Shown here piece by piece: positions 1 to 4,502 of a stretch of 8,182 nucleotides of DNA. The position numbers were made by a program, and so were the translations under genes. The notes below the pieces were generated by a model that saw only the letters and a list, made by a program, of their open reading frames with translations, was not told the origin of the DNA and did not search any database. Origin of the DNA: JBBKWJ01 sp037968895. Lineage in GTDB: Bacteria > Actinomycetota > Acidimicrobiia > Acidimicrobiales > SZUA-35. The stretch spans positions 1 through 8,182 of the forward strand of contig JBBKWJ010000085.1 of assembly GCA_037968895.1 (NCBI GenBank). The letters are read 5' to 3'. Numbering within the stretch: position 1 is the stretch's first letter; every line of letters starts with the position of its first letter.

Positions 1-193
1 TGAGTCCGGCGCGAATGCCGCCGGCTGTGTCCAGTTCCTGAGCGAACTTACGCATGTTCTTTGCTCGTCGCTCGCTGATCTCACTCCATACTTGCCGGGC
101 CTCGGGCTCAGTTGTCGAAGCATCGCTTAGTGCGAGGTGTTCGGGAGTGACCTTCCTCCTGAGCCCGAACAAGTTCCCCTCGCAGTCGTTCAT
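1..193 (-). pseudogene. TetR-like regulator, C-terminal fragment, runs off left edge
   Basis: An open minus-strand frame begins at an ATG at 193-191 and continues without a stop to the left edge (64 visible codons). Visible residues 20-64 (about LALSDASTTEPEARQVW, then SEISERRAKNMRKFAQELD, then TAGGIRAGL) resemble the C-terminal ligand-domain end of TetR-family repressors, where an 'acidic-W-x-x-I-x-x-R-R-x-x-x-M-R' helix is followed by 'G-x-x-R-x-G-L'. The roughly 120 codons expected upstream, including the helix-turn-helix, are not found: the DNA to the right is the scar at 225-271 and then the YkgJ gene on the same strand. It is therefore either a truncated remnant or a short ORF of another kind. 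The same frame stays open further right to an ATG at 280-278, but that part resembles nothing I know. Family assignment rests on pattern only. Confidence 0.4.
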
Positions 194-224
194 GCCTGGA
201 CCCACTGAGGGGCCCCGTTCGCTC

Positions 225-271
225 AGTTGATCCGAGCAAGGTGACGATCGTCTGGAGGTCAGCCCCCAACT
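225..271. repeat. Composite scar matching two parts of the phosphomannomutase region
   Basis: Bases 245-271 match 2302-2328 (inside the phosphomannomutase gene) at 26 of 27 positions, including 19 consecutive identical bases (253-271 against 2310-2328). Bases 232-246 match 2103-2117 (just upstream of that gene's GTG start) at 14 of 15, and the likeness extends left to 225 (against 2097) with one small gap. The two source pieces are about 190 bp apart in the phosphomannomutase region but fused here, and both source segments carry AGGTGA near the joint. This is what an internally deleted partial copy would look like. The stop codon of the YkgJ gene lies within this segment. Confidence 0.65.
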
Positions 272-873
272 TGGTCCCATTCCCCAAGTCCGAATCGGGC
301 CACGAGCAAGGCACGGAGTTCAGCTGCCTGCTTCAGGACCGCTGTGTGCCTCTTCGTCAGAAGATCGGCGTCGGGTCGAGCCGAAATTCGAGACAGTGTT
401 GAGGCAAGCTCGCTGCTGAAACTCGGAGCGACTAGCGCTTGTCGCGAGCGAGCGCCAGGGCCGATGCCTGCCAACTCGGCGAGGCCGGGCGACCTCGGGG
501 GGCCGAGGTCGAGGTTGAGTCGGGCGATGGCAGGGCGGACCTGGTCGCGGAGGGCCGTCGCCGCAGCAATGACGTCGGTGGCCTCGTCTTGGCTCGTCGC
601 CCCTTCCGCGACGGCGGTCAAAAGCGCGCACGAGTATTCGCGGCAGCTGCCTGGCCTTTGGTCGTATATCGAGCAGCAGCCTTCACCAAAAGCAGGACAC
701 GGCTGTTGCAGCCTTGTCGAGTGTTGGTCAGTGGTGAACACGGCCTGTAATTGTTGAAGCGGCGCGAGCTCGTCATCGTGATGTAGCTCTGTCGCGTCGA
801 AGATGGTTCCGTCGCAGCACATGCCGCAACCGATGCACAGGTCCGCAACGTTCTCCATCCGACAGGATCGCAT
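259..873 (-). CDS. YkgJ-family cysteine-cluster protein
   Basis: The 204-residue product belongs, by motif, to the YkgJ / UPF0153 group of putative zinc- or iron-binding cysteine-cluster proteins, whose reaction is unknown. The diagnostic N-terminal set is present: CIGCGMCC at residues 13-20, then C59, CC at 66-67 followed by 'SIYDQRPGSCREYSC' (C77, C82), the usual 'C-x-I-Y-x-x-R-P-x-x-C-R' element. The rest (about 90-204) is Ala/Arg/Leu-rich, probably helical, and is not recognised. Two starts are possible: ATG 873 or ATG 858 (MENVADLC); neither has a strong Shine-Dalgarno sequence, and the shorter start fits the family, in which the first cysteines lie near the N terminus. It is divergent from the Tat-signal ORF with only 32 bp between starts. 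Its last codons (VGG-stop) fall in the scar at 225-271, so the natural C terminus may have been changed by rearrangement. Confidence 0.8.
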   Translation of the reverse strand: MRSCRMENVADLCIGCGMCCDGTIFDATELHHDDELAPLQQLQAVFTTDQHSTRLQQPCPAFGEGCCSIYDQRPGSCREYSCALLTAVAEGATSQDEATDVIAAATALRDQVRPAIARLNLDLGPPRSPGLAELAGIGPGARSRQALVAPSFSSELASTLSRISARPDADLLTKRHTAVLKQAAELRALLVARFGLGEWDQVGG

Positions 874-905
874 AGGCGCTCGGATCAGAGTGGTACCGTC
901 GGTCC

Positions 906-1124
906 TTGCAACTGAACCGGCGCACCTTCATCCAGCGAGCGGGCGTTCTCGCCGCCGTTGTGACCGGCCACCAGATTGTCGGTCAGCTTCCCGGCTCGCT
1001 TGCTATCGCACCGTCCCGCGCTGCTGCGCCGAGGTTTTCGTCGTCTGTGAATCTGGTGACGAATCCGTCCTTTGAGGCTGATGGCGTCACAAGCTCAATT
1101 TCTGGTTGGACACTGGTCCGATGA
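906..1124 (+). CDS. Tat-signal ORF with the first part of a lectin-like domain (5' half of a split gene)
   Basis: This 72-codon ORF starts at TTG 906; I find no ATG or GTG just upstream in frame. Residues 4-10 are NRRTFIQ, a twin-arginine export motif, followed by a hydrophobic stretch (AGVLAAVVTG) and a possible cleavage site after SRAAA (about residue 40), so export in a folded state across the membrane is expected. After it comes VNLVTNPSFEADG...SISGWTLVR, the typical opening of a galactose-binding or CBM-like beta-sandwich in surface proteins. It then stops at TGA 1122-1124, far too short for that domain. The continuation of the same domain appears in another frame after the ubiquitin sequence at 1127-1342. 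The ORF thus looks like the 5' half of a gene disrupted or extended by a ubiquitin insertion. Its stop overlaps the next start as ATGA. Any frameshift joining both halves must fall in 1082-1121, because the -1 frame has a stop at 1079-1081. Confidence 0.65.
   Translation: MQLNRRTFIQRAGVLAAVVTGHQIVGQLPGSLAIAPSRAAAPRFSSSVNLVTNPSFEADGVTSSISGWTLVR
1121..1124 (+). promoter_or_regulatory. ATGA stop-start overlap
   Basis: The TGA ending the Tat-signal ORF (1122-1124) overlaps an ATG at 1121 that opens the ubiquitin-containing frame. Such overlaps normally serve translational coupling by re-initiation. There is no good Shine-Dalgarno sequence just upstream (only GGTTGGA at 1104-1110), so initiation here would depend on the ribosome arriving from the first ORF. 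A second in-frame ATG follows at 1127. Confidence 0.5.
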
Positions 1125-2077
1125 GCATGCAAATCTTCGTCAAAACGCTCACCGGCAAGACGATCACGCTTGATGTGGAGTCGTCGGACTCGATCGAGAA
1201 CATCAAGCAAAAGGTGCAGGACAAGGAACAACTGCCGCCTGATATGCAACGGTTGATTTTCGCTGGAAAGCAGCTTGAGGATGGCCGGACTCTGGCTGAC
1301 TACAACATCCAGAAAGAGTCGACCATCCACCTTGCGTGGCGGGCCGGTGTCGTTACCTACGACTCGATGGTGGTGGCGGCGCCTCCGCTCGGAGCGTCGC
1401 ATCTCGCCCACTTGACTACGGGCGCGGTCTTGAGCCAAAGGGTAAGCGGCGTCGTTCCCGGTCGCTACGAACTCGGGTTCTACGCGCAGGGTACGGTGAC
1501 CTTCGACGTGGCATTTCGCGACGACGACTCGATCTCACTCGGCAATGTGTCTGGCACCGTGTCGTCGGTGGAAATGCAGCCATACAGTTTGGATCTCGTC
1601 GCACCCAGTCGGGCGAGGGCAGCTGACCTGACGTTCTCGGCCACTGAGAACTCGGTCCTACTCGACCTCGTGAGCCTGCAGCTGATTGAAGCGGCACCCG
1701 CCTCAACCGTGTTTGACCGCCTAGCCGAGTCGGAGTATGCAGGACTGAGAGGTCGCGCCGGTTCGGTCGTTCGGCTGTACGCCGTAGTGTTCTTACGGCT
1801 GCCAGATCGTTCCGGGTTCGACTATTGGCTCGAACAAGACATCACGCTCGCCGGCATGGCCGATCTCTTTGTCACTGCAGAAGAGTTCGGTTTACGACAC
1901 GCTGATCTGGACGATGCACAGTTCGTTACGACGATGTATCAGAACGCGCTCGGCCGGACAGGCGAAGCGGGCGGTGTCGCCTACTGGATCGGGATCCTCA
2001 AAACCAATCCCCGATCTACCGTTGTGACTGGCTTCTCCGAGTCGGCCGAGTTCCGGATTCGCACCCACACCGACTAG
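1121..2077 (+). CDS. Ubiquitin-lectin-like-DUF4214 composite protein
   Basis: Started at ATG 1121 the product has 318 residues; ATG 1127 would begin exactly at ubiquitin Met1. Residues 3-74 are ubiquitin: MQIFVKTLTGKTITL is identical to the eukaryotic protein, and all seven lysines and L8, I44 and H68 are kept. The C-terminal LRLRGG is replaced by 'WRAGVV', so no diglycine tail exists. Residues 75-190 look like the remaining strands of the beta-sandwich opened in the preceding ORF (ASHLAHLTTG, QRVSGVVPGRYELGFYAQG, VLLDLVSLQLIE). Residues about 219-318 carry two DUF4214 repeats (LYAVVFLRLPDRSGFDYWL; MYQNALGRTGEAGGVAYWI, ending FSESAEF), often found on surface proteins of this kind of bacterium. 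Translated separately it would lack the Tat signal and stay in the cytoplasm; fused to the ORF upstream by a frameshift it would be exported. An assembly indel is also possible. Domain calls are firm; the expressed form is unknown. Confidence 0.85.
   Translation: MSMQIFVKTLTGKTITLDVESSDSIENIKQKVQDKEQLPPDMQRLIFAGKQLEDGRTLADYNIQKESTIHLAWRAGVVTYDSMVVAAPPLGASHLAHLTTGAVLSQRVSGVVPGRYELGFYAQGTVTFDVAFRDDDSISLGNVSGTVSSVEMQPYSLDLVAPSRARAADLTFSATENSVLLDLVSLQLIEAAPASTVFDRLAESEYAGLRGRAGSVVRLYAVVFLRLPDRSGFDYWLEQDITLAGMADLFVTAEEFGLRHADLDDAQFVTTMYQNALGRTGEAGGVAYWIGILKTNPRSTVVTGFSESAEFRIRTHTD
1127..1342 (+). other. Ubiquitin-coding segment (72 codons)
   Basis: Translation matches human ubiquitin residues 1-72 at 59 of 72 positions by my count, without gaps. 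The differences are E16D, P19S, T22S, V26I, A28Q, I30V, G35Q, I36L, Q40M, S57A, L67I, V70A and L71W. S19 and A57 are the residues found in plant ubiquitin rather than animal ubiquitin. I count 114 G+C of 216 (53%), against about 66% in 1343-1440, 62% in 1441-1540 and 55% in 1021-1120; the lower value may partly reflect ubiquitin's Lys/Ile/Gln-rich composition. Removing 221 or 224 bases here would restore one open frame for the surrounding domain. Confidence 0.9.
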
Positions 2078-2096
2078 ACCTGTTGGGACGGGACAA

Positions 2097-2117
2097 AGTT
2101 GCCCGAGTAAGGTGACG
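2097..2117. repeat. Partner 1 of the scar at 225-246
   Basis: This stretch upstream of the phosphomannomutase start shares 'CCGAG-C/T-AAGGTGACG' with 232-246 (14 of 15 bases), preceded by AGTTG in both copies. No promoter or terminator is evident in the surrounding 60-bp gap. Confidence 0.5.
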
Positions 2118-2137
2118 TTCTTGATCTGCGGTTCGAA

Positions 2138-2896
2138 GTGACAAAGCGGCAGTTGATCGCATTCGACCTCGACGGGACGTTAGCGGTCACGAAGTCAGCA
2201 ATCTCCGATGCGATGGCGACGCTGGTTGGGGAGCTCCTGGGCAGCTACCAGGTCTGCGTCATCTCCGGCGGCATGTTCGATCAATTCGTCGTGCAGGTGA
2301 TCGATCGTTTGGAGGTCAGCCCCCAACTACTGGCAAGGCTCCACATTATGCCGACCTCGGGCACTAAGTATCTCCGCTTCGACCCGGTCGACAAGATCTG
2401 GGTCATCCAGTACTCGGAAGATCTAGCCGCAGAGTTGCGGGCCGAGATAGTCGATGCTCTCACAACAGAAGCCAAGGAGCTTGGCTTTTGGGAGTCGAAG
2501 CCCGACGGCGACATCATCGAGGATCGAGGGAGTCAGATCACCTTCTCGGCTTTGGGCCAGGAGGCGCCAGCTGACAAGAAGTACGCCTGGGATCCATCTG
2601 GATCCAAGAAGCAGGCTCTGCGTGACCGTGTTGCCTTGCGGCTACCGGATTTGGAAGTGCATTCGGGTGGAACCACATCGGTCGACGTGACACGCTCAGG
2701 GATCGACAAGGCCTATGGGATGCGCAAACTGATGCATGCACTCGACCTGGCTAGCGACGAGATTCTGTTCTTTGGTGACAAGTTAGAGGTAGGCGGCAAC
2801 GACTATCCTGTGAAGGCGATGGGGATTGACACAATCGCGGTCAGAGACTCCCACGACACTGCGCTAGCCATCGCTGCCATTCTCGGGGTCTCGTAA
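2138..2896 (+). CDS. Eukaryotic-type phosphomannomutase-like HAD-IIB phosphotransferase
   Basis: The 252-residue protein fits the PMM family of the HAD superfamily, which interconverts mannose 1-phosphate and mannose 6-phosphate in the cytoplasm. Visible HAD motifs: FDLDGTL at 9-15 (nucleophile Asp10, acid/base Asp12), ISGG at 42-45, Lys191 in 'GIDKAYGM', and FGDKLEVGGNDYPV at 212-225 (metal site). The cap-domain strand RGSQITFSALGQ (130-141) corresponds to the eukaryotic PMM element RNGMxNxSPxGR but is diverged. Length is close to that of eukaryotic PMMs (about 250). The GTG at 2138 gives the best N terminus, since DxDGT then lies at residue 10; the Shine-Dalgarno is weak. The gene follows the ubiquitin/DUF4214 gene by 60 bp and its TAA overlaps the next ATG, so it is co-translated with the GH130 gene. 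That neighbour favours mannose 1-phosphate as substrate. Another sugar-phosphate phosphatase role cannot be excluded. Confidence 0.82.
   Translation: MTKRQLIAFDLDGTLAVTKSAISDAMATLVGELLGSYQVCVISGGMFDQFVVQVIDRLEVSPQLLARLHIMPTSGTKYLRFDPVDKIWVIQYSEDLAAELRAEIVDALTTEAKELGFWESKPDGDIIEDRGSQITFSALGQEAPADKKYAWDPSGSKKQALRDRVALRLPDLEVHSGGTTSVDVTRSGIDKAYGMRKLMHALDLASDEILFFGDKLEVGGNDYPVKAMGIDTIAVRDSHDTALAIAAILGVS
2302..2328. repeat. Partner 2 of the scar at 245-271
   Basis: This segment lies inside the phosphomannomutase gene (codons for about IDRLEVSPQL) and agrees with 245-271 at 26 of 27 bases. The copy in the gene is the intact one, so the direction of copying was probably from here to the scar. Confidence 0.65.
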
Positions 2897-2898
2897 TG
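2894..2898 (+). promoter_or_regulatory. TAATG coupling overlap
   Basis: The phosphomannomutase stop TAA (2894-2896) shares its last A with the ATG (2896-2898) of the first GH130 gene, which shows the two are translated as a coupled pair. Confidence 0.75.
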
Positions 2899-4404
2899 GC
2901 CGACGATCTGGCGCCGCTCTCGCCGATCGCTGTTACGAGGACTGACATCGACCTTGGCCCCGACTGTCGCCGGGTAATCCTTAGACCGTTCATCGCTGAT
3001 GAGCAAGTGGTCGTCGATGGCGGTCTGATCGGGCGCATCCTTCGCCTGTCCGAGCACGAGGTCGAAGCGACACTCGCCGTTGCCTCCGCCAGGTTTGCCA
3101 ATCGACACCGGGACCTTGAGGCCGTGTTGGAGGCGCATTTCCAATTCGTCGCTCGCGACGCACCCGAGCTGGCGAAGATCTCGACGGCGCGCCGTCGCCT
3201 GATCGGGATGTTTTACACCAGCGAGTACTCGGTTGAGGCGGCTGCCCTCTCGAATCCGTCAATGGTCCCAGCCCCCGATCAGTCACACCTGGAGCCGGGC
3301 GAACAACGCTTCGTCTTGAGCCTGCGAGCGATTGGCGAGGGTCACATCTCCTCAATTGAATTCCGGTCCGGAGTGATCGATGCTGCCGGCGAGATATCCA
3401 TCGAAGCGCCGTCACCGCACCTGACGACCGGCAGCCACGTTCCGCCGGTATTCGACAAGGCTAATTTCTGCGCGACATTGGATGAAATGCAGGCGTTCGA
3501 CGAGATGGCTCAGTCGATCGTCGAGCAGCTGCCAGATCGGTTTGGGCTGCCGGAGCTTGAGAACGCAACCGCAGCTGCAGAGGGAAAGCGAGCGCCATGT
3601 CGCCTTACGGACCCGAGCCTCAGAGCCGTCCATATGTTGGCCACGTCGAACTACGAGGTCTCCTTTCCGCCAACCTCGGCTCTGTCGGAACGAATTATCT
3701 TCCCTGGTTCGGCGATCGAGAGCAATGGCTTGGAGGACGCTCGATTCGTTCGGTTCACTGACGACGACGGATCGGTGATCTACTACGCGACATACACCGC
3801 ATACGACGGGGTCAGGGTCTTGCCTCAGCTAATTGAATCGGTCGATTTCGTCTCGTTCCGAATCATTACTCTGAGCGGGCGGCGCGCCCAAAACAAGGGA
3901 GCAGCGCTCTTCCCACGAAAGATCGCTGGCCGCTATTTCGCGTTGTCGCGTTTCGACGCCGAGAACAACCACATCATGTGGTCTGACAGCCTCGATATTT
4001 GGGACGAATCCCAATTGATCGAAGCTCCGAGTTTTCACTGGCAGCTGGCGAGAATCGGCAACTGCGGTTCGCCGTTGGAAACGGAAGCAGGCTGGCTCGT
4101 GATCACGCACGGAGTGGGGCCGTTCCGGGAGTACAGCCTCGGGGCCGTGCTCCTCGACCTCGACGACCCGTCACGAGTCATTGGCCAACTTGCCGAACCG
4201 CTCCTCATGCCCTTGGAGACCGAACGTGAAGGCTATGTTCCGAACGTCGTCTATTCGTGCGGAAGCATGGTGCACGGAGACGACCTGATCCTGCCATACG
4301 GAATGTCGGACCGGCAGACTCGGATCGCCCGAGTTCCTATCGGCCCACTTCTCGACACGCTAACGCGATCGCTGCCGTCCCCGCTCGAAGATCGTCTTCG
4401 GTAG
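2896..4404 (+). CDS. GH130 family mannoside phosphorylase/hydrolase, copy 1
   Basis: This 502-residue protein matches the five-bladed-propeller GH130 family, which cleaves beta-mannosides with phosphate to give alpha-mannose 1-phosphate, or in some subfamilies with water. Landmarks: NPSMVPAPDQ (120-129), LSLRAIGEGHISSIEFRSG (141-159), NGLEDARFVRF (277-287), the family's E/G-D-x-R acid region, then NKGAALFPRKI (333-343), SRFD (351-354), ITHGVGPFREY (403-413) and EGYVPNVVYSCG (445-456). Arg352 and His405 are candidates for the phosphate-binding Arg and His of the phosphorylases, but I cannot map them with certainty. At about 500 residues it is longer than classical GH130 phosphorylases (about 320-400) because of an N-terminal region of roughly 100 residues. 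No signal peptide is seen. The adjacent phosphomannomutase favours a phosphorylase. Substrate linkage is unknown. Confidence 0.85.
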   Translation: MADDLAPLSPIAVTRTDIDLGPDCRRVILRPFIADEQVVVDGGLIGRILRLSEHEVEATLAVASARFANRHRDLEAVLEAHFQFVARDAPELAKISTARRRLIGMFYTSEYSVEAAALSNPSMVPAPDQSHLEPGEQRFVLSLRAIGEGHISSIEFRSGVIDAAGEISIEAPSPHLTTGSHVPPVFDKANFCATLDEMQAFDEMAQSIVEQLPDRFGLPELENATAAAEGKRAPCRLTDPSLRAVHMLATSNYEVSFPPTSALSERIIFPGSAIESNGLEDARFVRFTDDDGSVIYYATYTAYDGVRVLPQLIESVDFVSFRIITLSGRRAQNKGAALFPRKIAGRYFALSRFDAENNHIMWSDSLDIWDESQLIEAPSFHWQLARIGNCGSPLETEAGWLVITHGVGPFREYSLGAVLLDLDDPSRVIGQLAEPLLMPLETEREGYVPNVVYSCGSMVHGDDLILPYGMSDRQTRIARVPIGPLLDTLTRSLPSPLEDRLR

Positions 4405-4489
4405 GGCTTCCCTCCGCTTCATCAATATGAGCACTACGGTTCACAACGCATCGCTGCGGCCGATGTGTGGAGAGAGCCGACAATTAGCC

Positions 4490-4494
4490 AGGAG
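4490..4494 (+). promoter_or_regulatory. Ribosome binding site AGGAG
   Basis: AGGAG lies eight bases before GTG 4503 and fixes that codon as the start of the second GH130 gene. The rest of the 98-bp gap (4405-4502) contains an imperfect inverted repeat (CACAACGCATCG at 4443-4454 against CGATGTGTG at 4461-4469, with a 3-base bulge) but no clear promoter. Confidence 0.7.
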
Positions 4495-4502
4495 ATCGTT
4501 CT

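Noticed and set aside
491..510. Perfect 8-bp inverted repeat with a 4-base G loop
   Set aside because: It lies in the middle of the YkgJ coding sequence and encodes ordinary codons (LDLGPPRS); no sign of a terminator or regulatory role.
344..757. Plus-strand open frames opposite the YkgJ gene
   Set aside because: Arg/Ser/Ala-rich shadow translations in high-GC DNA without recognisable motifs.
259..873. YkgJ protein as a partner enzyme for ubiquitin
   Set aside because: Its cysteine pattern is that of the YkgJ group, not of an E1, E2, RING ligase or JAMM protease, and it is divergent rather than co-transcribed.
1106..1120. TTG at 1106 as the start of the ubiquitin-containing protein
   Set aside because: ATG 1121 overlaps the upstream stop and ATG 1127 is ubiquitin Met1; the TTG adds five residues of no recognisable character.
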